A stretch of 64,000 bases of DNA from Tenacibaculum lutimaris (GCF_003610735.1 NZ_RAQM01000006.1:580274-644273); one strand, 5' to 3'. Positions 34,808-44,050 are shown, numbered from the stretch's first letter. Made by a program: numbers and translations. Notes: a model not told the origin generated them from the sequence alone.

Positions 34808-36136
34808 TTGGATCCAGAACCCGAACCTTTATTTTTATTATTATCAAGTTTTGATTGGTTAACAACCGTTAACTTTTTGCTGTTACTGCTTTTGTTAATT
34901 TGCTCTGCACTAGTTTCAGGAACTGAAGTAGCATTTTTTTCAATCTCTCAAACTGAGTTAGATGAGTTGTCATCAAACTCGAAAGAAAAAAATACAGTAG
35001 TAAAACTATTAGATGACCCCAAAAAATTATTAGGTACAATTTTAATTACCAATAACTTTATTAATATTCTTATTGTGTTGTTGTTTGCAAACATTGGTAA
35101 GGTATTGTTTACAGGTTTAGATTATGAACTAGATTTTTATTTTTTCAATGTTTCTGTACTTTTTTTGATTGAAATTGTACTGATTACCTTTTTAATTTTG
35201 TTGTTTGGAGAAGTATTACCAAAAGTATATGCAAGCAGAAAATCATTACAGTTTGCTGAAATGATGGCAAAACCAATTCAGGTTTTAAACACTTTGTTAA
35301 CTCCGTTAAGTTCTCCACTTATTAAGTTAACTAGTATTATTGAAAATAGATTAGGAAACAAAAACAACAATCTTTCGGTTGAGCGTTTATCGCAAGCGTT
35401 AGAGTTAACGTCAGATGATGCTACAACCAAAGAAGAACAAAAAATTTTAGAGGGAATTGTAAGTTTTGGAAATACCGAAACAGTGCAGATTATGAAGCCT
35501 CGAACCGATGTTTGTGCTATTTCAGAAGATGCAAGTTATGAAGAGGTGTTACAAATGATTTTAAAGAATGGTTATTCAAGAAACCCTGTATATCGCGAAA
35601 ATATGGATACCATTGTTGGTGTGTTGTATGCAAAAGATTTATTGGAACATTTGAATAAGAAGACTTTTAAATGGCAAAACCTATTAAGAGAAGCGTTTTT
35701 TGTACCTGAAAACAAAAAGTTAGACGATTTATTAATTGAGTTTCAAGAAAAGAAAAAACACCTTGCTATTGTAGTTGATGAATATGGTGGAACAAGTGGA
35801 ATTGTAACCTTAGAAGATGTTATTGAGGAAATAGTAGGTGATATTAATGATGAATTTGATGATGAAGATTTGATCTATTCGAAACTTGATGAAAATAATT
35901 ATATTTTTGAAGGAAAAATAACCATCAAAGATTTTTGCCGCGTCTTAGATGATGAAGATGAAGAAAAGTTTGAAGAGGCTAAAGGAGAAAGTGAAACCTT
36001 AGCTGGCTTTATTTTAGAAGTTTCAGGAAAGTTTCCTAAAAAAGGCGAAAAAATAAACTTCAGTAATTATACGTTTACTATTGAAGCGTTGGCTAAAAAA
36101 CGTATAAAACAAATAAAAGTTACCCGAAATGCGTAA
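34808..36136 (+). CDS. gldE: Gliding motility-associated protein GldE (CNNM/CBS)
   Basis: This 442-aa protein has an N-terminal DUF21/CNNM membrane domain (four helices, about 15-185, with ALVSGTEVAFFSIS), two CBS domains (MKPRTDVCAISEDASYEEV; LAIVVDEYGGTSGIVTLEDVIEEIVGD) and a CorC_HlyC C-terminal domain. The TTG at 34808 is used as start because no upstream ATG fits. In Flavobacterium johnsoniae GldE is linked to GldD in gliding and type IX secretion. It overlaps gldD by 8 nt. Confidence 0.92.
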   Translation: MDPEPEPLFLLLSSFDWLTTVNFLLLLLLLICSALVSGTEVAFFSISQTELDELSSNSKEKNTVVKLLDDPKKLLGTILITNNFINILIVLLFANIGKVLFTGLDYELDFYFFNVSVLFLIEIVLITFLILLFGEVLPKVYASRKSLQFAEMMAKPIQVLNTLLTPLSSPLIKLTSIIENRLGNKNNNLSVERLSQALELTSDDATTKEEQKILEGIVSFGNTETVQIMKPRTDVCAISEDASYEEVLQMILKNGYSRNPVYRENMDTIVGVLYAKDLLEHLNKKTFKWQNLLREAFFVPENKKLDDLLIEFQEKKKHLAIVVDEYGGTSGIVTLEDVIEEIVGDINDEFDDEDLIYSKLDENNYIFEGKITIKDFCRVLDDEDEEKFEEAKGESETLAGFILEVSGKFPKKGEKINFSNYTFTIEALAKKRIKQIKVTRNA

Positions 36137-36683
36137 ATTCTTTTTGCTGGCATCAGCAATATTTTTGATAAGTTGTAATGAAGAAACCTTACCTAAACCT
36201 AAAGCATATTTAAGTTTAGAGTATCCTAGTAAAATGTATAGTAGAATGCCGTTTCAAAAACCATATTCGTTTGAAACAACTCAAATAACTCAATCTAAAA
36301 GCTTACCAAAAAACTGGATAAAAATTGAATATCCAACGTTAAAAGCATCGGTAGATATTACTTATCGTCCTATCGAAGGAAATTTAAGAGAGTTGTTAAT
36401 GGAGTCGGAAAAACTAGTGTTTGAACATGCCATTAAAGCAGATCAAATTACCGCACCAGTGGAATATGTAAACCCTAATACAAAAGTTTACGGGAGTTTG
36501 TATCAAATTTTAGGAAATGCAGCTTCACAAGTGCAATTTCATGCAACCGATAGCTCTAAACACTTTTTAAAAGGGTCTTTATTCTTTTATACCAAACCAA
36601 ATTACGATTCTATTTTACCAGCAGTTGAATACATTAAAAAAGATATGATTCATATGATGGAAACCTTGGAGTGGAAGGATTAA
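36129..36683 (+). CDS. gldD: Gliding motility lipoprotein GldD
   Basis: This 184-aa protein has a lipobox near residue 16 (AIFLISCNEE). The body has LSLEYPSKMYSRMPFQKPYS, KNWIKIEYPTLKASVDITY and a C-terminal SKHFLKGSLFFYTKPNYDSI, which I recognise as GldD. It is needed for gliding and type IX secretion in related bacteria. Overlaps gldE and shares its transcript. Confidence 0.93.
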   Translation: MRKFFLLASAIFLISCNEETLPKPKAYLSLEYPSKMYSRMPFQKPYSFETTQITQSKSLPKNWIKIEYPTLKASVDITYRPIEGNLRELLMESEKLVFEHAIKADQITAPVEYVNPNTKVYGSLYQILGNAASQVQFHATDSSKHFLKGSLFFYTKPNYDSILPAVEYIKKDMIHMMETLEWKD

Positions 36684-36697
36684 TATTATTAAGTTAT

Positions 36698-37717
36698 TTA
36701 TTTTTTATTTCTTGATTGCAACCATAAATAAAACTGCAATCCGAACAAAACAGCACCTGATAATAAGTGTACAGCTTGGGTTCCTAATGGGAAGTCCGCA
36801 TAATACATTAAAATACCCGTAATTGTTTCTAAAAAGATTAAGAATACAATCCAGTTTACCAGTTTATAGCCTAAATTTTTTACTTGATTTAAATAAAATA
36901 ATCCAAGGTTAACCAATACAATTGCGATGGTAAACGAGCGATGAATGTAAAATTTAAGGTTAGGATCCATCAAACTATAGTGCTTGTTTTCAAATCCGTG
37001 TAGTTTTACTTGTTCATCAATAAATTGACGTACTTGTGTTCCTAAAGCAATTTGAATTAAAGAAAATACAGCTGAAATAATAACTAGTTTACTAAACAAA
37101 GAGTTGTATTTGTAAGATACTTTTTTACGATCAGAAACAATATAAAGGAGCCATAACAGTAAGGCAATAATTACCAAACCACCAACCATGTGAATGGTGA
37201 TTATTGTAGGTTTTAAGTTAGAGTCTACAACGGTTTTACCAAGCCATGCTTCAAACAGCATTAAAAAGAAAGCTCCGAATGATAAAAGGGTGATTTGCTT
37301 ATTCTCTTTCCAAAATTTAACCGAAACAAAAATTAAAAACAAAAACGGAATTCCAGCTAAAGCAGAACTTAATCGGTTAATATACTCTGTCCAAGTATGA
37401 AATTTATTAAACTTAGCGTAATCGTGTTTAGTGTACTTTTCCCAGTTGTTAGCATTAAATTCATCAGTGGTTTTAATATTATGACCAGCAACAAACAAAG
37501 CTTCGTCTTTTACGATAATCATTCCTTTTTTATACTCGTAATTAGGTTGCCAAGTGATTTCTTCTTCAGAAGTTGGCGGAATGTAATATCCGAAACACTT
37601 TGGCCAATCAGGACAACCCATTCCTGAACCTGTCATACGAACAACAGAACCAGCTAAAAAAATAACATATACAGCAATTAACGAGATTTTTACAATGAGA
37701 GGGAAATGTTTCTTCAT
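36698..37717 (-). CDS. ctaA: Heme A synthase (COX15/CtaA)
   Basis: This 339-aa protein has about eight helices. The start has GSVVRMTGSGMGCPDWPKCFGYYIPP, typical of Bacteroidetes COX15. Heme-ligand His residues lie in FHTWTEYINRLSS, IHMVGGL, IHRSFTIA and VHLLSGA. It oxidises heme O to heme A for cytochrome oxidase. It is convergent with gldD, 14 nt apart. Confidence 0.95.
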   Translation of the reverse strand: MKKHFPLIVKISLIAVYVIFLAGSVVRMTGSGMGCPDWPKCFGYYIPPTSEEEITWQPNYEYKKGMIIVKDEALFVAGHNIKTTDEFNANNWEKYTKHDYAKFNKFHTWTEYINRLSSALAGIPFLFLIFVSVKFWKENKQITLLSFGAFFLMLFEAWLGKTVVDSNLKPTIITIHMVGGLVIIALLLWLLYIVSDRKKVSYKYNSLFSKLVIISAVFSLIQIALGTQVRQFIDEQVKLHGFENKHYSLMDPNLKFYIHRSFTIAIVLVNLGLFYLNQVKNLGYKLVNWIVFLIFLETITGILMYYADFPLGTQAVHLLSGAVLFGLQFYLWLQSRNKK

Positions 37718-37758
37718 GTTACGAAAAATTTTAGCAAAGATACTTAAAAGGCATAAAA

Positions 37759-37781
37759 AAAGCTCCTAATTTAGGAGCTTT
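37759..37781 (-). terminator. Terminator after the HMA lipoprotein gene
   Basis: AAAGCTCCTAA and TTAGGAGCTTT form an 11-bp stem; leftward it continues into a T run. It separates the HMA gene from ctaA. Confidence 0.88.
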
Positions 37782-37802
37782 CAATATTGTTTGAATTAAC
37801 AA

Positions 37803-38285
37803 TTATGCTTTTTTTGTTTCAGCACAACATGCCATAGTACAATCTTCTTTACAAGCTTTTTTTTCAGCTTCCGTTTTTGTACAGCATTCTTTTTTACAAT
37901 CAGCATCACAAGATTTCTCATCAGCTTTTTTAGTAGTTTCAGAAGCTTTATACATATCACCGCTACCAATTCCTTCAACAAAAGCAATTAAATCTGCTTT
38001 GTTTGTTTTGTTTGCATCATACTTTATAGTTGCAATACTGTCGTTAAAAACAACGTTTGCTTCTAAAACACCTTCTTTCTTACTTAAGTCAGAAGATATT
38101 TTTCTAGCACAACCTATTTCACAAGTCATTCCTGAAATGTTTAATGAAAGTTCTTGTGGATTAGCTTCAGCTAAGGTTTCAGTTTTTTGTTCTTGAGCTT
38201 CTTCTTTTTTAGCTTCACTTTTACAAGCAATCATTGCTAAACTTACAAAAGCAGCAACAAAAAATATTTTTAAAAATTTCATCAT
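37803..38285 (-). CDS. Heavy-metal-associated (HMA) domain lipoprotein with Cys-rich tail
   Basis: This 160-aa protein has a lipobox near residue 21 (SLAMIACKSE). The HMA domain (about 45-108) has SGMTCEIGCARKI, a CxxxC variant of the usual CxxC metal site. The last 45 residues have four Cys pairs (KSCDADCKKECC, KKACKEDCTMACC) among Lys/Glu, so a second metal-binding site is likely. It is probably a periplasmic or outer-membrane copper/metal trap or chaperone. Which metal is bound is not known. Confidence 0.85.
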   Translation of the reverse strand: MMKFLKIFFVAAFVSLAMIACKSEAKKEEAQEQKTETLAEANPQELSLNISGMTCEIGCARKISSDLSKKEGVLEANVVFNDSIATIKYDANKTNKADLIAFVEGIGSGDMYKASETTKKADEKSCDADCKKECCTKTEAEKKACKEDCTMACCAETKKA

Positions 38286-38374
38286 TTTTATTTATTGGAT
38301 TATTCAGCAAATTTATTAATAAAATCAAAATTTAAAACATAAATAAACGACTTTTGTTACTAAAATACTTGATA

Positions 38375-39247
38375 ATGAATAAGCAACAGCAAAAATGGTT
38401 GTTTTTAATTGTGCTTTCGCTGGTTTGGGGAAGTTCTTTTATTTTGATGAAAAAGGCTCTGATTGGTTTAACGCCCGTGCAAGTAGGAGCTTTACGAATG
38501 ATAATTTCAGCAGTTTTTTTATTGTTAATAGGGTTTAGAAGTATACGAAAAATTGAAAAAAGGCATTGGAAGTATATTGCTATAACTGCAGCTTTAGGAA
38601 CTTTTTTTCCGGTGTTTTTGTTTGCTTTTGCTATTAACGGAATTGATAGTTCTATCGCAGCTATTTTAAACTCCTTAACACCTTTTAACACCTTTGTATT
38701 TGGAGCATTGGTGTTTGGTTTTGCTTTTAAAAAGAAACAACTTATTGGGATTTTAGTTGGATTAATAGGTACCTTGGTTTTGATTTTAAAAGGAGCAGAA
38801 TTAAACCCGAATCAGAATTATTGGTACGCTTTGTTGGTAATTATAGCTTCGATAGGGTATGCTTTTAACGTAAATATGATTAAGAAATATTTATCAGATT
38901 TAGACGCTTTAGCAATTACTACAGGACATTTTATATTATTATCGATTCCTGCGTTATTAGTGTTGGTTTTTTCTGGTTTTTTCTCAACGTTTGAAGTAAC
39001 GACAACAACAACTAATGCCTTAGGTTATGTAGCTGTTTTAGCCATTTTTGGAACAGGAATAGCTAAGGTGTTATTTAATAAATTAATACATATTTCTTCG
39101 CCTGTGTTTTCTTCTTCTGTAACTTATGTGATACCTGTTGTAGCGGTTATGTGGGGAGTTATTGATGGTGAGAAATTGAGTTTTATACAATTCTTTGCTG
39201 GCGGAATAATTTTATTAGGTGTTTGGTTGGTGAATAAGGCGAAGTAG
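38375..39247 (+). CDS. DMT-family (EamA) transporter
   Basis: This 290-aa protein has ten hydrophobic helices in two EamA repeats; the first begins FLIVLSLVWGSSFILMKKAL. The start used is the ATG at 38375 (MNKQQQKW). It is likely a metabolite exporter in the inner membrane. The substrate is unknown. Confidence 0.9.
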   Translation: MNKQQQKWLFLIVLSLVWGSSFILMKKALIGLTPVQVGALRMIISAVFLLLIGFRSIRKIEKRHWKYIAITAALGTFFPVFLFAFAINGIDSSIAAILNSLTPFNTFVFGALVFGFAFKKKQLIGILVGLIGTLVLILKGAELNPNQNYWYALLVIIASIGYAFNVNMIKKYLSDLDALAITTGHFILLSIPALLVLVFSGFFSTFEVTTTTTNALGYVAVLAIFGTGIAKVLFNKLIHISSPVFSSSVTYVIPVVAVMWGVIDGEKLSFIQFFAGGIILLGVWLVNKAK

Positions 39248-39261
39248 TTGTTTTCAATACA

Positions 39262-39294
39262 AAAAGAGCCAAAACTTTATGTTTTGACTCTTTT
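39262..39294. terminator. Bidirectional terminator
   Basis: AAAAGAGCCAAAAC and GTTTTGACTCTTTT form a 14-bp stem with one mismatch between converging genes. Confidence 0.82.
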
Positions 39295-39317
39295 ATCTTT
39301 TTTTAAAAGTTTAATTA

Positions 39318-41372
39318 TTATTCGAAATCAGCGTCAGAAACTCCTTCGTTAATTTTGATTTCTTTTACAATAAACTCTAAAGTCATTGGACCATTTTTTT
39401 GAATGATTTTATGAGGGAATTTAATTCCATTAACCTCTTTGTAATCTGAAAATACCATAGGTATTTTTACTTCTCCTTGTGGTCCTTGAGCAGTTTTTAC
39501 TTCTTTAACTTTTAAACCTGATTTTACATCATAAAAAACTTCTTTTTTACCATGTTTAATTACATAAGCATTGTTTCCGTCAATAGGTTCAATTCTGTCT
39601 AAACTACCAGTTTTATAATTTTTATCAGCAAATGGAGCAGCAGTATTTTTTATTTCTTCTAACTCATCTTTTGCCATTTCTTTTTTCTGACCATTAACTT
39701 CTTGATATCCTTTAGTTCCATCAAAAACTATTTTTTGCATCACATTCCCCATCATAGAAACAGTTACAGAAGATTTGTTAGGAGTTGCGTTTTTTTGTAC
39801 TAAACTTAATTGCATTCCTTGAATTTTAGCTTCAGAAGAAGTTACTAAAGAGTTTACGTTAGCTATTTTATCTTTTCCACCAACTGCTTTTAAATAATCG
39901 TCTATAACACTAGAAGCCGTAACGCCTTTTGGGATAGGTAAGCTCATTGCTGGTTTTTCGGTAGGATTAGCATACGCGTCAAAATAATTGATCTTATACT
40001 CTGATGTTTTTTCTAGGTTTTTTAAAACATCAATTCCTTTACCTGTAATAATTACACGAGCTTTATCTCCTCTAAAATATTTAATTGCTGCATTTTGAAT
40101 GTCATCTAAAGTAACAGAATTAATATTTTCTAAATATTTTTCATAAAAATTACTAGGTAAGTTATAACGAGCAATGTTCAACGCAAAATTAGCTGCTACA
40201 GATGGTTTTTGAACGTTACGCACAAAGTTTCCAATATACTCTGCTTTAGAGTTTTTTAATTCTTCTGGAGTTACTTTTTGGTAACGAATTTTATTAATTT
40301 CTTTTTGAATTTCTACCACAGCACTATCAGTAACCATGTTTCTTACAGCTGCACCTGCTCTAAAAATACCTGCGCTTTTATTTTTATTTTGAGAAATGCT
40401 TGAATACGCTCCGTAAGTATATCCTTTATCTTCACGTAAATTCATAAATAAACGAGCAGTACCGCCACCTCCTAAAATATTATTTGCTAATAAAGCTGCG
40501 TAATAATCTTTATCACCTAACGTTAAATCAACAATATTAATTACAGCTACTTGAGATTGTACTGCATTTGGCATGTTGATAAAGTTTATTTCAGTGGTGT
40601 TTACATTAGTTGGTACGTTGTAACTAACAGGAGGGATAGCTCCTTTTTTCCAGTCGTTGAATAAATTTTTAACTAATGTTTTTGTTTCTGAAGGGTTAAT
40701 ATCTCCAACTATTACAAGATATGAGTTGTTTGGTTTGTAATAAGTATTGTAATTGTTTTTAACATCTTGTAGTGCAATGTTTTTAATACTTTCTTTAGTA
40801 ATAAATTCACCGTATGGGTGATTCTTACCATACACTAAAGCATTTTCAACTCTACTAGCAACAGCTTCTACACTTTTTTCACTCGATTTAATTCCCTCTA
40901 AAGTACGTTCAATTACTTTATCGAATTCTTCTTGTGTAAACTTAGGGTTTTTAACACCATCAGCCATTAAGCCTAAAACTTCTTCAAAATATTTCGTTAA
41001 TGACCTTACTGATGCACCATTACTTCTAAACGAAACATTAGCTCCAAGAAAATCAACTCTTTCGTTAAATTCATCTTTAGGTAAATTGGTTGTACCGTTA
41101 CCTAACATGTCTCCCATAACTTGAGAAACACCTGTTTTATCACCTTCTAAATATATAGGATTATCAATTGTTAATGAAGCAGAAACTCTTGGTAGTTTAT
41201 GATTTTCAACCATAATTACCTGTAGCCCATTGCTTAACTTGAATTTTTCGGCTTTTCCTAATTTAATTTGAGGAGCTGGTCCTGGTTTCGGTTGTACACT
41301 TCTGTCTATTTGAGCATTTACAGTAAAAGACATGCTTACAACTGCTAATACTGCTATTATTATTTTTTTCAT
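39318..41372 (-). CDS. M16-family peptidase, non-catalytic partner, 684 aa
   Basis: Signal peptide in residues 1-20 (MKKIIIAVLAVVSMSFTVNA). The M16 fold is clear (GLQVIMVENHKLPRVSASL; GGGGTARLFMNLREDKGYTYGA), but the zinc motif HxxEH is absent: the position reads GVSQVMGDMLGNGT. The last ~180 residues form an extra domain about outer-membrane lipoprotein-like (YLKAVGGKDKIANVNS). It is 21 nt after the catalytic M16 gene, as expected for a two-subunit insulinase-type enzyme in the periplasm. Confidence 0.9.
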   Translation of the reverse strand: MKKIIIAVLAVVSMSFTVNAQIDRSVQPKPGPAPQIKLGKAEKFKLSNGLQVIMVENHKLPRVSASLTIDNPIYLEGDKTGVSQVMGDMLGNGTTNLPKDEFNERVDFLGANVSFRSNGASVRSLTKYFEEVLGLMADGVKNPKFTQEEFDKVIERTLEGIKSSEKSVEAVASRVENALVYGKNHPYGEFITKESIKNIALQDVKNNYNTYYKPNNSYLVIVGDINPSETKTLVKNLFNDWKKGAIPPVSYNVPTNVNTTEINFINMPNAVQSQVAVINIVDLTLGDKDYYAALLANNILGGGGTARLFMNLREDKGYTYGAYSSISQNKNKSAGIFRAGAAVRNMVTDSAVVEIQKEINKIRYQKVTPEELKNSKAEYIGNFVRNVQKPSVAANFALNIARYNLPSNFYEKYLENINSVTLDDIQNAAIKYFRGDKARVIITGKGIDVLKNLEKTSEYKINYFDAYANPTEKPAMSLPIPKGVTASSVIDDYLKAVGGKDKIANVNSLVTSSEAKIQGMQLSLVQKNATPNKSSVTVSMMGNVMQKIVFDGTKGYQEVNGQKKEMAKDELEEIKNTAAPFADKNYKTGSLDRIEPIDGNNAYVIKHGKKEVFYDVKSGLKVKEVKTAQGPQGEVKIPMVFSDYKEVNGIKFPHKIIQKNGPMTLEFIVKEIKINEGVSDADFE

Positions 41373-41393
41373 ATTGAATGTCTTAAAACTGAA

Positions 41394-42710
41394 TTATTTT
41401 TTTGATTCTGGTAAATATTCCATAACCAAACGTTGGTTAGTGTTTAGGTATTTTTTAGCTACCTCTCTAATTTCTTCACGAGTAATTGATCTGTAAATAT
41501 CAATCTCAGTATTTATTAAGTTAGTATCACCATATAATACATTATAGCGAGCTAATGAATTAGCAATACCTTCAACGCTTGAGTTAGCATTCACAAAATT
41601 ATTTTCAAACTTATTTTGTAATTTTTGATAATTTTTTTCTGAAATTAAATTTGTTTGAAGCTTAACCACTTCTTCATCAATTTCTTTTACTAAGCTTTGC
41701 AAAGAATTGTCTCCTAAAGGTAGTGCAAATAAAATGTAGGTACCGTAATCTTCTTGACTTAAGTTTATTGCACCAGCCTGTAAAGCCATTTTTTTAGTGT
41801 CAACTAGTTTTTTATAAAGAACAGAGCTTTTACCACCACTTAAATAAGTAGAAATCATATCTAACACGCGAGCGTCTCTAGTTTTCATAGAAGGAGTTCT
41901 ATAAGCAGCCATAATCGCTGGTATTTGAATATTTGGGTCGTAAGCTTTTGCAAAGAATTCTTTAGTTATTGGGTCTTCTTTAGGAAAACTTCTAACAATA
42001 TCTTTACCACGAGGAATTGGCTCAAAGTAAGATTTTATAAGACGTTTTGCTTCTTTAACTTCAAAATCTCCAGCAACAACCAAAGTAGCATTGTTAGGAA
42101 CGTAGTATTTTTTGTTAAATGCTAAAAACTCTTCTAAAGTAGCGGCATCTAAATGTTCCATTTTACCTATGGTAGTTCCTTTGTAAGGGTGTTTTTTAAA
42201 CATGTTTTTCTTAACATTCTCTAAAAAACGAGAGTAAGGTTGGTTGTCTACTCGTAAACGCTTTTCTTCCTTTACAACTTCATTTTGAGTGTCTACACCT
42301 TCTTGACCAATAATAGGATGCAATAAACGTTCAGACTCCATCCATAAGCCTAGTTCTAAATTATTAGATGGAAAAACTTCATAATAATAGGTTCTATCAT
42401 CGGTGGTGTTAGCATTATTGGTTCCTCCATTAGAAGAAACTATTTTAAACCATTCACCTTTTTTAATGTTTTTGGTACCTTCAAATAACAAATGCTCAAA
42501 AAAGTGAGCCATTCCCGTTCTATTTGGTTGCTCATCTTTGGCACCTACATGGTACATGACAGAGGTTGTTACTACTGGAGCAGAATTGTCTTGATGCAAA
42601 ATAACGTGCATTCCATTGTTTAAATTGTACTCTTCAAACTCAACTTTTTGTGCATTAGCAGAAAGCCCTACTAATAAAGCCGAAGCTAGAGTGATAACTC
42701 TTTTTCTCAT
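41394..42710 (-). CDS. M16-family zinc protease, catalytic subunit, 438 aa
   Basis: Signal peptide (residues 1-20, ALLVGLSANAQ). The zinc motif is HFFEH in GMAHFFEHLLFEGTKN, with the distal Glu in ELGLWMESERLLH/NEVVKEEKR. It cuts peptides, probably in the periplasm, as a heterodimer with the gene that follows. Convergent with nothing; it is divergent from rplU. Confidence 0.93.
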   Translation of the reverse strand: MRKRVITLASALLVGLSANAQKVEFEEYNLNNGMHVILHQDNSAPVVTTSVMYHVGAKDEQPNRTGMAHFFEHLLFEGTKNIKKGEWFKIVSSNGGTNNANTTDDRTYYYEVFPSNNLELGLWMESERLLHPIIGQEGVDTQNEVVKEEKRLRVDNQPYSRFLENVKKNMFKKHPYKGTTIGKMEHLDAATLEEFLAFNKKYYVPNNATLVVAGDFEVKEAKRLIKSYFEPIPRGKDIVRSFPKEDPITKEFFAKAYDPNIQIPAIMAAYRTPSMKTRDARVLDMISTYLSGGKSSVLYKKLVDTKKMALQAGAINLSQEDYGTYILFALPLGDNSLQSLVKEIDEEVVKLQTNLISEKNYQKLQNKFENNFVNANSSVEGIANSLARYNVLYGDTNLINTEIDIYRSITREEIREVAKKYLNTNQRLVMEYLPESKK

Positions 42711-42835
42711 TGATTGAAATTTAATTTTGGATTGTTTTAATTAGCATATGTGACGTTAAGTTATTTGTTTTGTTACAGAATTGGGTATAGAAATGAGAAA
42801 AAAAATGTTAAGAGAGTAATTTTCTGATGAATAGA

Positions 42836-42865
42836 TTGTTTCTTGAAGTAAAAAACGTATATTTG
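42836..42865 (+). promoter_or_regulatory. Promoter of the rplU operon
   Basis: TTG (42836-42838), a 19-nt spacer and TATATTTG (42858-42865) match the Bacteroidetes consensus exactly. The ATG of rplU is 57 nt downstream. Confidence 0.82.
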
Positions 42866-42921
42866 CACCCGCATTTTCAACAAGAAAGTGTGAATAAAAG
42901 TATAAACGCAAAACAAATAGT

Positions 42922-43404
42922 ATGTACGCAATCGTAGAGATAGCAGGGCAACAGTTTAAAGTAGCTAAAGACCAAAAAGTATACGTACACCGTTTACAAG
43001 AGGCAGAAGGATCAAAAGTAACTTTTGATAAAGTAATGCTTGTTGAAGATAACGGAAACGTTACAATTGGCGCCCCAGCTATAGAAGGTGCAGGAGTAAC
43101 TGCAAAGATTTTAGGTCACTTAAAAGGTGATAAAGTAATCGTTTTCAAAAAGAAAAGAAGAAAAGGTTACAAGAAGAAAAATGGACACAGACAGTATTTA
43201 ACTGAAATCCAAATTGAAGGAATTGCTACTTCTGGTGTTAAGGCAGCTGCTAAAAAAGAAGCTCCTAAAGCAGAAGCAAAGACTGAATCTAACGATTTAA
43301 GTTCTATGACTGTTGCAGAATTAAAAGCTTTAGCTAAAGAACAAGGTATTTCAGGATACACTTCTTTAAAGAAAGCAGAATTAATTGAAGCATTAAGTAA
43401 ATAA
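42922..43404 (+). CDS. rplU: 50S ribosomal protein L21 with C-terminal extension
   Basis: Residues 1-103 are L21 ([34 protein letters not shown]). An extension follows: an Ala/Lys/Glu linker and a helical domain [20 protein letters not shown] similar to SAP/Rho N-terminal or LEM-type nucleic-acid-binding folds. It is 160 aa against about 103 in E. coli. rpmA follows after 22 nt. Confidence 0.95.
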   Translation: MYAIVEIAGQQFKVAKDQKVYVHRLQEAEGSKVTFDKVMLVEDNGNVTIGAPAIEGAGVTAKILGHLKGDKVIVFKKKRRKGYKKKNGHRQYLTEIQIEGIATSGVKAAAKKEAPKAEAKTESNDLSSMTVAELKALAKEQGISGYTSLKKAELIEALSK

Positions 43405-43426
43405 TTAACTTTAAAAACTTACAAAG

Positions 43427-43687
43427 ATGGCTCATAAGAAAGGTGTCGGTAGTTCGAAGAACGGTCGTGAATCGGAATCGAAACGATTAGGAGTAAAGAT
43501 TTTTGGAGGACAAGCTGCTATTGCAGGTAATATAATTGTTCGTCAAAGAGGAACTCAACACAATCCAGGTGAAAATGTTTACATGGGTAAAGATCACACT
43601 TTACATGCTAAAGTTGATGGTGTTGTAAAATTCCAAAAGAAAAGAGATAACAAATCATACGTTTCTGTAACTCCATTTGAGGCTTAA
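43427..43687 (+). CDS. rpmA: 50S ribosomal protein L27
   Basis: This 86-aa protein starts [20 protein letters not shown], with [20 protein letters not shown]. It lies at the peptidyl-transferase centre of the 50S subunit. Follows rplU in one transcript with a strong terminator after it. Confidence 0.98.
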   Translation: MAHKKGVGSSKNGRESESKRLGVKIFGGQAAIAGNIIVRQRGTQHNPGENVYMGKDHTLHAKVDGVVKFQKKRDNKSYVSVTPFEA

Positions 43688-43710
43688 GAAATTAACTGAT
43701 TAGATAAGAT

Positions 43711-43740
43711 AAAAGCTCAACTATTTTTAGTTGAGCTTTT
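43711..43740 (+). terminator. Terminator of rplU-rpmA
   Basis: AAAAGCTCAACTA and TAGTTGAGCTTTT form a 13-bp stem followed by TTTTTTTG. Confidence 0.93.
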
Positions 43741-43769
43741 TTTGTATATAAACCAAACATTAAAATTTA

Positions 43770-43864
43770 TACAAAAAAAACACCGCTTTTTAAGCGGTGT
43801 TTCATAACTTAATATCATTATTGATTAATCCCCCAATTTATCAATATGATTCCCCTTGTGTATT
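43770..43864 (-). ncRNA. Predicted ~95-nt G-rich small RNA opposite the LytTR locus
   Basis: Leftward, GATATTTG (43871-43878; one mismatch to TAnnTTTG) would start RNA near 43864. A strong terminator stem AAACACCGCTT/AAGCGGTGTTT (43778-43802) followed by eight T ends it. It contains AAGGGGAATC and TTGGGGGATTAATC 17 nt apart. No significant ORF is inside. Tandem LytTR-like repeats lie upstream of its promoter (43910-43941). Its limits are predicted only. Confidence 0.5.
43778..43802 (-). terminator. Terminator of the predicted leftward RNA
   Basis: AAACACCGCTT and AAGCGGTGTTT pair perfectly around a 3-nt loop; read leftward, the stem runs directly into T8. No leftward gene is close enough to need it, which is why I infer an RNA. 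Confidence 0.8.
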
Positions 43865-43909
43865 ACGCTACAAATATCAGCGTAAAAAAGCAGTTTTATG
43901 AGGGTAGAT

Positions 43910-43941
43910 GTATAAATGGTTGTTTTTTTTGTGTAAATGGT
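43910..43941 (-). promoter_or_regulatory. Two LytTR-type direct repeats, 21 bp apart
   Basis: Leftward ACCATTTACAC (43931-43941) and ACCATTTATAC (43910-43920). LytTR regulators bind pairs of 9-bp direct repeats spaced about 21-22 bp with an [A/T][A/C][C/A]GTTN[A/G][T/G] core; these match 7-8 of 9 positions. The sites lie 110 nt before the LytTR gene and about 46-77 bp upstream of the predicted leftward RNA start. Confidence 0.5.
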
Positions 43942-44025
43942 AATTATTTTATGGATCTGTAAACGTTTGGTTATGCTTTTGTTTAAATCATGACCTATAG
44001 ATTTTATTTTTAAGATATTATCTGT

Positions 44026-44033
44026 TACATTTG
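44026..44033 (+). promoter_or_regulatory. -7 box of the LytTR regulator operon
   Basis: TACATTTG matches TAnnTTTG, 17 nt upstream of the ATG at 44051, so the leader is short. No clear TTG at 19 nt upstream. Confidence 0.55.
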
Positions 44034-44050
44034 GTACAAATCTACATACA

